Shown: positions 1 through 8,272 of the stretch, piece after piece
Numbering within the stretch: position 1 is the first letter of the stretch
Layout: each line of letters begins with the position of its first letter
NCBI GenBank assembly: GCA_021568835.1
Contig: JAKGSH010000010.1
Location: forward strand, 930,001 to 994,000
DNA length: 64,000 nucleotides
From: Streptomyces sp. Tue 6430
GTDB lineage: Bacteria > Actinomycetota > Actinomycetes > Streptomycetales > Streptomycetaceae
Reading direction: 5' to 3'
Notes under the pieces: model-generated
Seen by the model: only the letters and a program-made list of their open reading frames with translations
What the model was told of the DNA's origin: nothing
Database searches by the model: none
Program-made: the position numbers and the translations under genes

Positions 1-1127
1 GCGACCAGCCCGTCGACGCCGGGGACGACCCGGCGGTCCTCGCCGGGGAGCCGGTGCCAGGCGCCGTCGGGCAGTTCGAGCGGGTCGGGGGCGACCCGGA
101 CCGCCTCGACGACCCGCATGAACGCCTCGGTCGCGGCCGGCGGGACCAGCAGGTCGGCGCCGTCGGTGAGGTGGTCGACGAGGTTCTCCAGCAGGTCGGT
201 GCGGCCGTACTCGAACTCCTCGGGGCCGTGGCCGCCGCGCTGGAGCAGGACGCGGTCCTGCTTGTACCAGAAGGTGATCCGGCCGTGGCTGCCGTGGACG
301 ACGACGTACGGGTCGTCGGGGTCCTCCGCGCACAGGGTCGCGGCGACGACGACGGGGCGTCCGGCGGCGGTGGTGATCCGGACGCAGGAGGTGTCGTCGG
401 ACTCGATGGCGTTGGCGTGCGCCAGCTCGGTCTCGATGCCGGTGACGTCCTCGGCGCGGGTGACGCCGGCCAGCGTGAGGGCGGTGGCGACGGCGTGCGC
501 GAGCGGGTTGGTGAGGGCGCCGTCGATCACGTCGACGCCGTTCAGCCGCCGCTTCCCGGCCCAGGGCGCGCGCCGGAAGTAGGCCTCCGGGCGGGCCCAG
601 GCGCCGGCCCCGCCGACCCCGGTGACCTCGCCGATCACCCCGTCGCCGATCATCCGGCGGACCGCGGGCACGGCGTGCGAGCCCAGCGACTGGAAGCCGA
701 TCTGGCAGACCACGCCCGCCTCGGCGACCCCGTGGGCCATCCGGCGGAACTCCGCGTACGACGGTGCCGGCGGCTTCTCCAGCAGCAGGTGCACGCCCCT
801 GCGGGCCGCGGTCAGCGCCAGGTCGGTGTGGGTCGGGATCGGGGTGCAGACCACGGCGATCCGGGCGCCGGTGGAGTCCAGCAGCGCGCCGAAGTCGGCG
901 GACTGCTCGGGCGTGCCGAGGCCCTCCGGCATCTCGTCGGGGGTGAGCGGGGTCAGCTCGCAGACGCCAGCGAGGCGGACGATGCCCTTGTCCTGGAGAC
1001 GGCGGATGTTCTCCAGGTGCCAGCGGCCGTGGCCGCGCGCGCCAGCGAGGACGACGGGGACGCCGGTGCCCGCCGGCGCGGCCGGGTGCGAGGGGGCGCC
1101 CGTGGTCAGGGGTTCGGGGGCGTTCAC
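1..1127 (-). CDS. Gfo/Idh/MocA family oxidoreductase (3' end beyond window)
   Basis: NAD(P)-dependent sugar or sugar-acid oxidoreductase, cut by the left edge; about 375 residues are visible. The GTG start is chosen because GGAGGAGG lies 6 nt upstream. Near residues 25-45 a beta-alpha nucleotide-binding start is visible (VPVVLAGARGHGRWHLENI), followed by VVCTPIPTHTDLAL and the family's EKPPA lysine motif near residue 120. It is the last visible gene of a minus-strand operon with two sugar ABC permeases, a pentonate-type dehydratase and a DHDPS-fold lyase, so a role in catabolism of the imported sugar or sugar acid is inferred. The substrate cannot be told from the sequence. No frameshift was seen in the visible part. 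Confidence 0.85.
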   Translation of the reverse strand, partial: MNAPEPLTTGAPSHPAAPAGTGVPVVLAGARGHGRWHLENIRRLQDKGIVRLAGVCELTPLTPDEMPEGLGTPEQSADFGALLDSTGARIAVVCTPIPTHTDLALTAARRGVHLLLEKPPAPSYAEFRRMAHGVAEAGVVCQIGFQSLGSHAVPAVRRMIGDGVIGEVTGVGGAGAWARPEAYFRRAPWAGKRRLNGVDVIDGALTNPLAHAVATALTLAGVTRAEDVTGIETELAHANAIESDDTSCVRITTAAGRPVVVAATLCAEDPDDPYVVVHGSHGRITFWYKQDRVLLQRGGHGPEEFEYGRTDLLENLVDHLTDGADLLVPPAATEAFMRVVEAVRVAPDPLELPDGAWHRLPGEDRRVVPGVDGLV

Positions 1128-1285
1128 GGGATCCTCCTCCCCGCGCCCGCGCCGTGTGCCGCGCCGCGCGCCGTCCCGGGGCCGGCCGCCGTGGTGCTGC
1201 CGGTCGCCGCGCGCGGGGTGGGGGTGCGGTCGCCCGCGGCCACCGCGGTCATCTCGGCCGTCGCGGCCGGGTGAGGGCTCCTCAT
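1124..1285 (-). CDS. possible 53-residue coupled micro-ORF
   Basis: A 54-codon frame fills the gap between the upstream permease and the oxidoreductase. Its ATG overlaps the permease stop (ATGA) and its TGA overlaps the oxidoreductase start (GTGA). Third positions are about 96% G or C, like the neighbouring real genes. The product is Ala/Gly/Thr-rich with no recognisable domain. It may be a translation-coupling leader, chance, or an N-terminal extension of the oxidoreductase split by a one-base error of the kind common in this window. No function is claimed. Confidence 0.3.
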   Translation of the reverse strand: MRSPHPAATAEMTAVAAGDRTPTPRAATGSTTAAGPGTARGAAHGAGAGRRIP

Positions 1286-2184
1286 CCCTTCACCGCCCCC
1301 GCGCTGAAGCCGGTGATCAGCCACTTCTGGATGAAGGCGAACACCAGCACCACCGGGACGGCGGCGATGATGCCGCCGGCGGCGAGGGCGCCGAGGTCGA
1401 CGCTGTCCGCGCTCATCAGGGTGTTGAGGCCGACCGGGATGGTCTGCTTGCTCTGGTTGTTGAGGAACATCAGGGCGAACAGGAAGTGGTTCCAGGAGTG
1501 CACGAAGGCGAAGGAACCGACGGCGATCAGGCCGGGCCGCAGCAGCGGCAGGACGACGATGCGGAAGGCCGTCAGCCGGTTGCAGCCGTCGACCCAGGCC
1601 GCCTCCTCCAGCGAGTACGGCACGTTCTTGATGAAGTTGCTGATCAGGATCATCGACAGCGGCAGCTGGAACACCGTCTCGGCGATGATCACGCTGGTCA
1701 GCGAGTTGATCATCTGGAGTTCGGCGAAGATCTCGAACAGCGGGACCAGGAGCAGCGCGCCCGGCACGAACTGGGAGCAGAGCAGGGCCAGCATGAAGGC
1801 GCGCTTGACCTTGAAGTCGAAGCGGGCGAGGGCGTAGCCGCCGGCCAGCGCGACGAGGGTCGTCGTCAGCAGGGTGGCGACGCCGACGAGCAGGCTGTTC
1901 TGGAAGTAGGTGCCGAAGCTTCGGTCCGTCCAGACCTTCTCGAAGTGGTCGAAGGTGACCGGCCAGGGCAGGAGCGAGGTGGAGCCGGCCGGGCGCAGCG
2001 CGAACAGCAGGATCCAGTAGAAGGGGATCAGCGTGAAGACGAGGTAGACCGACAGCGGCAGGTAGATCTGCCAGCGCGGGGCCTCGTCCCAGGCACGGTG
2101 CTTCCCGCCGCGCGGGCGCGGCTCGGACGTGGTGGGGACGCTCACGGGCGTGGGCGCCACCTCGGTGGCCTCCTTGGTGATCAC
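1282..2184 (-). CDS. carbohydrate ABC transporter permease (MalG type)
   Basis: Inner-membrane permease of 300 residues, the usual size for the MalG/UgpE family. After a charged N-terminus there are six hydrophobic segments, the first around residues 40-65. The cytoplasmic EAA loop that docks the ATPase reads EAAWVDGCNRLTAFRIVVLPLLRPG-like near residues 190-215. The GTG start overlaps the stop of the preceding permease (GTGA). It forms the heterodimer partner of that permease. No ATPase gene is linked; Streptomyces often use a shared multi-sugar ATPase (MsiK) encoded elsewhere. No binding protein is visible in this operon either. The substrate is unknown; context suggests a pentose, aldonate or related sugar. 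Confidence 0.92.
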   Translation of the reverse strand: MITKEATEVAPTPVSVPTTSEPRPRGGKHRAWDEAPRWQIYLPLSVYLVFTLIPFYWILLFALRPAGSTSLLPWPVTFDHFEKVWTDRSFGTYFQNSLLVGVATLLTTTLVALAGGYALARFDFKVKRAFMLALLCSQFVPGALLLVPLFEIFAELQMINSLTSVIIAETVFQLPLSMILISNFIKNVPYSLEEAAWVDGCNRLTAFRIVVLPLLRPGLIAVGSFAFVHSWNHFLFALMFLNNQSKQTIPVGLNTLMSADSVDLGALAAGGIIAAVPVVLVFAFIQKWLITGFSAGAVKG

Positions 2185-3114
2185 TTGGCCTCACTTCCGA
2201 ACTTGCTCAGCCTCAGGTAGACCATCGAGCAGAAGAGCAGGATCACGAACGCGACGGTGGTCAGGGCGGACGCGTAGCCGAAGTTGTGCGCGTCCACGGA
2301 GGTGTTGGCGATGTAGAGGGGCAGCGTGGTGGTCTCGCCCGCGGGCCCGCCACCGGTCAGGGTGTAGAGCAGGTCGACGTTGTTGAACTCCCACACCGCG
2401 CGCAGCAGCGTGGACAGCACGATCGCGTCCTTGAGGTGGGCAGCGTGATGTGCCAGAACTGCTTGAGCCTGCTGGCCCCGTCGACCTCGGCGGCCTCGTA
2501 CAGGTCCTTCGAGACGGACTGGAGGTCGGCGAGGATGAGGATCGCGAAGAAGGGGACGCCGCGCCACAGGTCGGCGACGATCGCGGCCGGGAACACCGTG
2601 GAGGTGTCCGACAGCCAGCTGGTGCCGTAGCTGCCGATGCCCAGGTCCGCGAGGTAACGGGTGATGCCCGTCTGGGAGTTGTAGAGCAGCACCCAGATCG
2701 CGGAGGTCAGCACGCCGGAGACGGCCCACGGGGAGAAGACCAGGGCGCGGCCGAGCGAGCGGCCCACGAAGGTCTGGTTGACGATGAGCGCCAGCGCCAG
2801 GCCGAACATCAGCTGGAGCCCGACCTCGACGAACACCCACTTGGCGCTGAAGGTGAGCGTGTCCCAGAACACCGGGTCGTCGGTGAAGGCGTGGACGAAG
2901 TTGTCGAAGCCCGCGTAGCCGTTGCGCCACGGTTTGGTGGGGTTGTAGTTCTGCAGGCTGTAGTAGAAGACGCTGATGACCGGATAGGCGATGAAGCCCA
3001 GCATGAGCAGGGCCGCCGGCGCGATCAGCAGGTACGGCAGCCTGCGCGGCGTGGCGGAGGCACGGCGCCGCCGGCTGGCGCGGGCGGTTTCGCCACGGCT
3101 GCGGCTTGGGCCAT
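2181..3114 (-). CDS. carbohydrate ABC transporter permease (MalF type), two apparent frameshifts
   Basis: Permease of about 311 residues once two missing bases are restored, one near 3097 and one near 2442 (the run in the codons for HITLPHLKD has one C too few). The start ATG at 3114 has GGAGAA 6 nt upstream. Visible features are an N-terminal basic stretch, LPYLLIAPAALLMLGF as the first membrane helix, and an EAA loop (EAAEVDGASRLKQFWHITLP). The C-terminus ends in a clean membrane segment and RLSKFGSEAK. It is coupled by GTGA to the MalG-type partner. Because both halves are well conserved and only two single C insertions are needed, sequencing error is more likely than a pseudogene. A LacI-like palindrome sits about 65 nt upstream of its start. 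Confidence 0.85.
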
Positions 3115-3178
3115 GACTGTTCTCCGTTTCTGGGGTACGTCGTCGTACGTCGTGCTGGTGCGGTGCCCGCGTCGCACA

Positions 3179-3190
3179 GGAAGCGCTTTC
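3179..3190. promoter_or_regulatory. LacI-type palindromic operator candidate
   Basis: GGAAGCGCTTTC contains the perfect palindrome AAGCGCTT and resembles LacI-family operators that control sugar ABC operons in Streptomyces. It lies in the 117-nt gap between the dehydratase and the permease genes. That position would let the transporter genes respond to a sugar separately from the upstream GntR-controlled genes. No LacI gene is visible in the window. Confidence 0.4.
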
Positions 3191-3231
3191 TCCACGGGCA
3201 GGGGTCCGCCGGGGCGGTTCCGCGGTGCGGG

Positions 3232-4963
3232 TCAGCCCGCGTAGGGTCCTGCACGGTGCCCGGGCGGGCCAGGAACTCGAAGTCGCAGCCGGTGTCGGCC
3301 TGGGTGATCTGTTCGTTGTAGAGCGCGCCGTAGCCGCGTTCGTAGCGGTCGGGCAGCGGCGTCCAGTCGGCCCTGCGCCGCTCCAGCTCCTCGTCGTCCA
3401 CCTGGAGGTGGAGGGTGCGGGCCTCGACGTCGAGGGTGATCGGGTCGCCCGTGCGGACCAAGGCGAGGGGTCCGCCCACGTAGGACTCGGGCGCCACGTG
3501 GAGCACGCACGCGCCGTAGCTCGTCCCGCTCATCCGGGCGTCGGAGATGCGGACCATGTCCCGCACGCCCTGCCGGAGCAGGTGGTCGGGGATGGGCAGC
3601 ATGCCGTACTCGGCATGCCCGGGCCGCCCTTGGGGCCGGCGTTGCGCAGGACCAGCACGCTGTCGGCGGTGATGCCGAGGTCCGGGTCGTTGATGGTGCG
3701 CTGCATCGTCCGGTAGTCGTCGAAGACGACCGCCGGGCCGGTGTGCTTGAGCAGGTGCGGCTCGGCCGAGATGTGCTTGATGACCGCGCCGTCCGGGCAG
3801 AGGTTGCCGCGCAGGACGGCGACCCCGCCCTCGGCCGCGACCGGGTTGTCCCGCGGCCGGATGACGTCGTCGTTGTGCACCCGCGCGCCGTCGAGCTGCT
3901 CGCGCATCGTGTCGTACGAGACGGTCGGCCGCTCCAGGTGGAGCAGGTCGGGGATGCGGGAGAGGAACCCGGGCAGGCCGCCGGCGAAGTGGAAGTCCTC
4001 CATCAGGTAGGTCTGTCCGCCGGGCCGGACGTTGGCGAGCACGGGGACGGTGCGGGCGATGCGGTCGAAGTCGTCCAGCGTGAGCTTCACTCCCGCCCGC
4101 CCGGCCATGGCGATCAGGTGGATGACGGCGTTGGTGGAGCCGCCGAGGCCGAGGACGGTCGTCACCGCGTCCTCGAAGGCGTCGCGGGTGAGGACGGCCG
4201 ACAGCCTGCGGTCCCGGTGGACGAGGTCGACGATCGCCATGCCGGCCTTCGCGGCCATCCGGTCGTGCCCGGAGTCCACGGCCGGGATGCTGGAGGCGCC
4301 GGGGACGGTGACGCCGAGCGCCTCGGCGGCCGCCGTCAGCGTGGACGCCGTCCCATCGTCATGCAGTGACCGGGCGAGCGGGCCAGGCCGTTCTCCAGTT
4401 CGGTCATCTCGCAGTCGCCGATCAGGCCGGCCCGCTTGTCGTCCCAGTACTTCCACATGTCGGTGCCGGAGCCGAGGACCTCGTTGCGCCAGTGGCCCGG
4501 CAGCATGGGCCGGCGGGCACGAAGACGGTCGGCAGGTCGACGCTCGCGGCGCCCATGAGGAGGGCCGGGGTGGTCTTGTCGCAGCCGCCCATCAGGACGG
4601 CGCCGTCCACCGGGTACGACCGCAGCAGCTCCTCGGTCTCCATCGCCAGCATGTTGCGGTAGAGCATGGGGGTCGGCTTCTGGAAGGTCTCGCTCAGGGT
4701 GGAGACCGGGAACTCCAGCGGGAAGCCGCCCGCCTGCCACACGCCCCGCTTGACGGCCTGCGCCCGGTCGCGCAGGTGCACGTGGCAGGGGTTGATGTCC
4801 GACCAGGTGTTGAGGATCGCGATCACCGGCTTGCCGAGGTGCTCCTCGGGGAGGTAGCCGAGCTGGCGGGTGCGGGCGCGGTGGCTGAAGGAGCGCAGGC
4901 CTCCGTGCCGTACCACTGGTGGCTGCGCAGGTCCTCGGGGCGCCTGCGGACGGGCTCGCTCAT
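3232..4963 (-). CDS. IlvD/Edd family pentonate-type dehydratase, five apparent frameshifts
   Basis: Fe-S-dependent sugar-acid dehydratase of about 578 residues after restoring five single bases (near 4903, 4515, 4353, 3616 and 3245). The reconstructed protein starts MSEPVRRRPEDLRSHQWYGT. It carries ILNTWSDINPC, the cluster motif GGCDKTTPALLMGAAS, VLGLGGSTNAVIHL, MEDFHFAGGLP and VRISDARMSGTSYG, and it ends QDPYAG. The order and wording of these motifs match L-arabinonate/D-xylonate-type dehydratases better than IlvD proper. It would convert an aldonate to a 2-keto-3-deoxy acid for the coupled DHDPS-fold enzyme. Its ATG overlaps that enzyme's stop (ATGA). Five breaks in one otherwise conserved gene make this the worst-hit gene; decay cannot be excluded, but each break is cured by one C or G. 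Confidence 0.82.
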
Positions 4964-5871
4964 ATGGACCACCCCGCGGCGATGGCGGCGACCTCGGCGC
5001 GGTCCGCCTCGGGCAGCGGCCTGCTGGGCGGGCGGACCTCGCGGCGGCACAGGCCGAGGGAGGCGAGGGCCTCCTTGACGACGGTGACGTTGTTGGCGGA
5101 GCCGTTGGCCGCGCGCAGTTCCTCGAAGCGGCGGATCTGCTCCCAGACCTTCATCGCGGCCGGGTAGTCGCCGGAGCGCAGCGCCTCGATCATGTTCAGC
5201 GAGACGGCCGGGGCGACGTTCACCAGCCCCGACGTGAAGCCGGTGGCGCCGGCGGAGAAGTAGGAGGGGGCGTACGGCTCGGCGAGGCCGGCCACCCAGA
5301 CGAACCGCTCCAGCCCCGCGTCACGGGCGAACGCGGCGAACCGGGAGGCGTCCGGGACGGCGTACTTCACGCCGATCACGTTCGGGCAGGCGTCGGCGAG
5401 TTCGGCGAGGCGGGCGCCGGCGAGCTGCGCGTTGCGGATGTAGGGGACGACGCCCAGCTCGGGCACCGACTCGGCGATGGCGCGGTGGTAGTCGACCCAG
5501 CCGCTCTGCGAGACGTAGGGGTGCACGGGCTGGTGCACCATCACCATGCCCGCGCCGAGTTCACGGGCGTGGCGGGCGGAGGCGACGGCGGTGGGCACGT
5601 CGTGTCCGACGCCGACCAGGATCGCCGCGCGCTCCCCGGCCTCCTCGATCGTCAGCTCCGTGACGAGACGGCGCTCCTCGGGGGTGAGGGCGTAGAACTC
5701 GCCGGTGTTGCCGTTGGGGGTGAGGGTCCTGATGCCGCCGTCGAGCAGACGGCGCAGCAGGGCCCGGTGGACGTCCCGGTCGACGGAGCCGTCCTCGGCG
5801 AACGGGGTCACCGGGATGGCCACGATGTCGGCCAGGGCCGCACGTCGGGTCTCGAACACCACGCTGCTCAT
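4960..5871 (-). CDS. DHDPS/NAL-fold aldolase or dehydratase for 2-keto-3-deoxy acids
   Basis: Class I TIM-barrel lyase of 303 residues. The GNTGEFYALTPEER motif near residue 50 matches the GTTGE phosphate/carboxylate loop of the family. VIGVKYAVPD near residue 165 supplies the Schiff-base lysine. The YDIPGRT signature of true DapA is replaced by VPYIRNAQL, so lysine biosynthesis is unlikely. Placed between a GntR regulator and an IlvD/Edd dehydratase with ATGA overlaps on both sides, it most likely dehydrates or cleaves the 2-keto-3-deoxy sugar acid the dehydratase makes (2-keto-3-deoxypentonate is the best guess). The ATG start overlaps the gntR stop. Confidence 0.85.
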   Translation of the reverse strand: MSSVVFETRRAALADIVAIPVTPFAEDGSVDRDVHRALLRRLLDGGIRTLTPNGNTGEFYALTPEERRLVTELTIEEAGERAAILVGVGHDVPTAVASARHARELGAGMVMVHQPVHPYVSQSGWVDYHRAIAESVPELGVVPYIRNAQLAGARLAELADACPNVIGVKYAVPDASRFAAFARDAGLERFVWVAGLAEPYAPSYFSAGATGFTSGLVNVAPAVSLNMIEALRSGDYPAAMKVWEQIRRFEELRAANGSANNVTVVKEALASLGLCRREVRPPSRPLPEADRAEVAAIAAGWSI

Positions 5872-6524
5872 TCCTGACCTTCCTCTGCCTGGACGTCGGG
5901 GAACGCCCTGTGGACGAACGACGCGATGTGGGCGTGCAGGGCGCGGGCCGCGCCGTCGGCGTCGCCGCCCAGGGCGAGCCGCAATATCTCGCGGTGCTCG
6001 CCCGCCTCCCGCTCCCAGGAGGGGGAGGCGGCCCAGGCGACGGCCGAGACCAGGGCGGCCTGGTCGCGGACCTCGTCGAGCATCCGGCCGAGCAGCGGGT
6101 TGCCGCACGGCAGGTACAGGGCGCGGTGGAACTCCCGGTTGGCCAGGGAGCGTTCGGCGGTGTCGGTCGCCTCGTCGGCCATGGCGAGCGCCGCGCGGGC
6201 GGCGTCCAGGGAGGCGCCGCGCTTCACGGCCCGCTTCAGCGCCTCGGGTTCGAGGAGCAGCCGCACGTCGTAGACCTCGCGCGCCATGTCCGCGTCCACC
6301 ATGCGCACCGTGACGCCCTTGTACTGGCTCATGACGACCAGTCCGGTGCCGGCCAGGGTCTTGAGCGCCTCGCGCACCGGGGTCTTGGAGACCCCGAACC
6401 GCGCGGCCAGCTCGGTCTCGACCAGCGCCTGACCGGGCGTCAACTGACCGGTGAGGATGCGGCGTTTGATCTCCTCCAGCACGTACTGCGTGCGGGAGGG
6501 GATCGGCGTGGGCACAGAGGTCAT
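5868..6524 (-). CDS. GntR family regulator (FadR/FCD subfamily)
   Basis: Repressor-type regulator of 218 residues. The N-terminal winged helix has the GntR signature ILTGQLTPGQALVETELAARFGVSKTPVREAL at residues 20-50 (quoted in pieces: LVETELAARFGVS, KTPVREALKTLA). The C-terminal all-helical FCD ligand domain carries FHRALY and HREILRL histidine motifs. The ATG at 6524 is preferred over an upstream in-frame ATG because AGAGG lies 7 nt before it. It is the first gene of the sugar-acid operon and is ATGA-coupled to the lyase. Palindromes and tandem repeats just upstream suggest autoregulation, probably relieved by a sugar acid. Confidence 0.92.
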   Translation of the reverse strand: MTSVPTPIPSRTQYVLEEIKRRILTGQLTPGQALVETELAARFGVSKTPVREALKTLAGTGLVVMSQYKGVTVRMVDADMAREVYDVRLLLEPEALKRAVKRGASLDAARAALAMADEATDTAERSLANREFHRALYLPCGNPLLGRMLDEVRDQAALVSAVAWAASPSWEREAGEHREILRLALGGDADGAARALHAHIASFVHRAFPDVQAEEGQE

Positions 6525-6539
6525 GCGCGCCTCTCGGTG

Positions 6540-6597
6540 TCGCGTATCTGATCTCGCGTATCGCGTATCGCGTCTCATATATGACGTACGAAGTACG
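6540..6597. promoter_or_regulatory. operator cluster in the gntR leader
   Basis: Three kinds of structure lie between the promoter and the gntR start. Overlapping TCGCGTA units occur at 6540, 6554, 6561 and (imperfect) 6568. The palindrome TCATATATGA lies at 6575-6584. The inverted repeat CGTAC-GAA-GTACG lies at 6585-6597. The last two overlap the expected transcription start, a natural repressor position. Confidence 0.5.
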
Positions 6598-6605
6598 ACG
6601 GGATG

Positions 6606-6634
6606 AAGGTAGGAGGGGCGCTGTGTTTCGTCAA
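6606..6634 (-). promoter_or_regulatory. sigma-HrdB-like promoter of the gntR operon
   Basis: Read on the minus strand, TTGACG (6634-6629) and TACCTT (6611-6606) are separated by exactly 17 nt. This is a good match to the vegetative Streptomyces consensus. The predicted start falls near 6599, on the inverted repeats described for the leader. Confidence 0.55.
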
Positions 6635-6678
6635 TGCTTCTGACAGAGGAAGTCGAGGTTGCTTCTTCCCGGCCGCCG

Positions 6679-6730
6679 GTACGCCGGTCGGTACGCCGGT
6701 CGGTCCGCCGGTCGGTCCGCCGGTCGGTCC
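6679..6730. repeat. 12-bp tandem repeat downstream of the MBL-fold gene
   Basis: Four complete 12-bp units GT(A/C)CGCCGGTCG start at 6679, 6691, 6703 and 6715, with a partial fifth. They begin 6 nt beyond the stop of the MBL-fold gene and are not part of a supported gene. Units 1-2 have A and units 3-4 have C at the third base. Confidence 0.8.
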
Positions 6731-6735
6731 GCTCG

Positions 6736-7530
6736 TCAGAGGGAGACGGTGTCGCCCTCGCGCGCGGCGGTGGTGCGTCCGCCGAAGACCAGCGCGGCGC
6801 GGTCGGCCGCGGCCTCCCGGGTGAGGGTGGGTCCCACGTGGGTGACGAGCAGTTCCCGGGCGCCCTTCGCGCAGGCGCCCGCGTCCTCCGGGGTGAGGTG
6901 CACCCGCTGTTCGCCTTCGCGATGCGCGTCGATGTCGGCCTCGCACAGGAACAGGTCGGCGCCCACCGCGAGTTCGGTGAGCGCGTCGCACGGTCCGCTG
7001 TCTCCCGAGTAGGCGAGCACGCTGCCCCGGCACTCGGCGCGCAACCCGTACGCCTCGGTGTCGTGGAGCACCGCGCGGGAGGTGAGGCGAAGGTCCCCGT
7101 GCCGGACCGTGTGACCGTCGTGCAGCGGCCTGAAGTCGAGGATCCCGTCCAGGAACCGTACGTCGGGCCGGCCGAAGAAGCCCGCCAGGCGCAGGGGGCA
7201 GTCGCGCGGCGCGTACACCGGCACCGGGGCCGGCGGGGTCATGCCGCCGAACGCGAAGGCGTGGACGGCGGCGAGGAGGTCCGCGCTGTGATCGGCGTGC
7301 AGGTGCGATGTCCGGATCGCGGTGAGCCGCCGCGGATCCGTGTGCCTCTGCAACTCGGCGAACGTCCCCGGCCCGGCGTCCACCCACACCTCGGCGCCCC
7401 CGCCCCGCACCAGGTAGCCGGAACAGGGCCGCCCCGGCCCGGGATGCGGGGAGGCGGTACCGAGGACGGTGAGGCTGAGGTGCAGGGAGGGGAGCGTACG
7501 CACCGCACCGGCGGACCGCGCCCGGATCAC
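6736..7530 (-). CDS. MBL-fold metallo-hydrolase
   Basis: Zinc-dependent hydrolase of 264 residues. The metal-binding motif HLHADHSAD lies near residue 75, a second-shell aspartate in VLAYSGDSGP near residue 175, and a late histidine in LLVTHVGPT near residue 230. This is the RNase Z/arylsulfatase-like arrangement. The N-terminal core starts at LHLSLTVLGTASPHPG. The GTG start at 7530 has GGAG just upstream; a later start is possible. It is a single gene, with the next gene in the same direction about 90 bp upstream. The substrate is unknown; cyclic nucleotide, lactone or RNA 3'-end hydrolysis are family options. Confidence 0.85.
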   Translation of the reverse strand: MIRARSAGAVRTLPSLHLSLTVLGTASPHPGPGRPCSGYLVRGGGAEVWVDAGPGTFAELQRHTDPRRLTAIRTSHLHADHSADLLAAVHAFAFGGMTPPAPVPVYAPRDCPLRLAGFFGRPDVRFLDGILDFRPLHDGHTVRHGDLRLTSRAVLHDTEAYGLRAECRGSVLAYSGDSGPCDALTELAVGADLFLCEADIDAHREGEQRVHLTPEDAGACAKGARELLVTHVGPTLTREAAADRAALVFGGRTTAAREGDTVSL

Positions 7531-7621
7531 GCAGGCGTCTCCGGCCCCGGCTCGCGCCCCCGGCGGGGCACGCCCGCCCGTGACGCGCGGCCCGGACGGC
7601 GCCAGTGGCTCCCGTCCCGTC

Positions 7622-8272
7622 TCACGCCCGTCCGGGCGTCCAGGACGGGTCGCGGCCGCTGAGGCCGACCGTGCGGTCCAGGAGGGGGGCGTCCGGTGGG
7701 ACCGGTACGACGGGGCCGAAGATGCCTCCGCCGCCGGTGGGGTCCTCGGCGGCCGCCAGCAGGAAGGCGTGGGACGCCTGGAGGGCGGCCGGGTCGGGGA
7801 CGTAGTCCTGGCCGGTGGCGCGGGCGAGGTCCCAGCCGTGGACGACCAGTTCGTCGACCGCGACGGCGGCCGCGACCTCGGCCGGCAGGTCGATGCCGCC
7901 GGCGCGGGTCATGCCGGTCCGGGCGGCGGGCTCCCGCCAGGCCGCGGCGAGTTCGTCGAGGACGCGGGGCAGTTCCTCGCGCCAGCCGGGGCCGACGTCG
8001 GGGATGCCGTCGGGAGGGGTGTCGGTGGTCGGGCCGACATCCTTGCGGGCGGCGTCGCGGAAGGCGACGGCGAGGCCGGTGAGGTGGCCCAGCAGGTTGC
8101 GGACCGCGTACGCGGGGCAGGGCGTTCCGTCCGCGAGCCGGTCGTCCCGCACGCCCGCCGCGAGGCGGGCCACGATCCCGGCCTGCGCTCCGAGGTCGGG
8201 GGCCGTCGGACCGATGTCCGTGCCGATGTCGGTGACCGTACCGATGTCCGTGCCGGTGTCGATGTGGGACAT
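7622..8272 (-). CDS. DinB-like metal-binding protein of the TIGR03086 / maleylpyruvate-isomerase type
   Basis: Protein of 216 residues resembling actinobacterial TIGR03086 proteins of the DinB/mycothiol-dependent isomerase superfamily. Typical pieces are CPAYAVRNLLGHLTGLAVAF, ELVVHGWDLARATGQ (histidine ligand) and QASHAFLLAAAEDP. The ATG at 8272 has GGAGGAG upstream. The first 20 residues are a repetitive DTGTDIGTVTDIGTDIG-like tail encoded by a local DNA duplication and are probably disordered. It stands alone. Members are thought to be mycothiol-dependent transferases or metal proteins; a reaction cannot be assigned. Confidence 0.72.
   Translation of the reverse strand: MSHIDTGTDIGTVTDIGTDIGPTAPDLGAQAGIVARLAAGVRDDRLADGTPCPAYAVRNLLGHLTGLAVAFRDAARKDVGPTTDTPPDGIPDVGPGWREELPRVLDELAAAWREPAARTGMTRAGGIDLPAEVAAAVAVDELVVHGWDLARATGQDYVPDPAALQASHAFLLAAAEDPTGGGGIFGPVVPVPPDAPLLDRTVGLSGRDPSWTPGRA
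8210..8265. repeat. 26-bp direct repeat at 30-bp spacing inside the DinB-like gene
   Basis: Two near-identical stretches beginning ACCGATGTCCGTGCCG at 8210 and 8240 encode the repetitive T/D/I/G N-terminus of the DinB-like protein. The 30-bp period keeps the reading frame. This looks like recent replication slippage. Confidence 0.6.

Noticed and set aside
54..2220. Long plus-strand frames of 400-530 residues over the oxidoreductase and permease genes.
   Set aside because: Their products are Arg/Gly/Asp/Val-rich low-complexity sequences without domains, while the opposite strand encodes clear families.
2181..3602. A single 473-residue protein combining the dehydratase C-terminus and the permease C-terminus.
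   Set aside because: It is an artefact of missing bases that put the end of one gene and the end of the next into the same frame; motifs show two separate proteins.
3232..4963. Calling the dehydratase a genuine pseudogene.
   Set aside because: Five breaks looked like decay, but all are one-base deletions like those in clearly essential genes elsewhere in the window.
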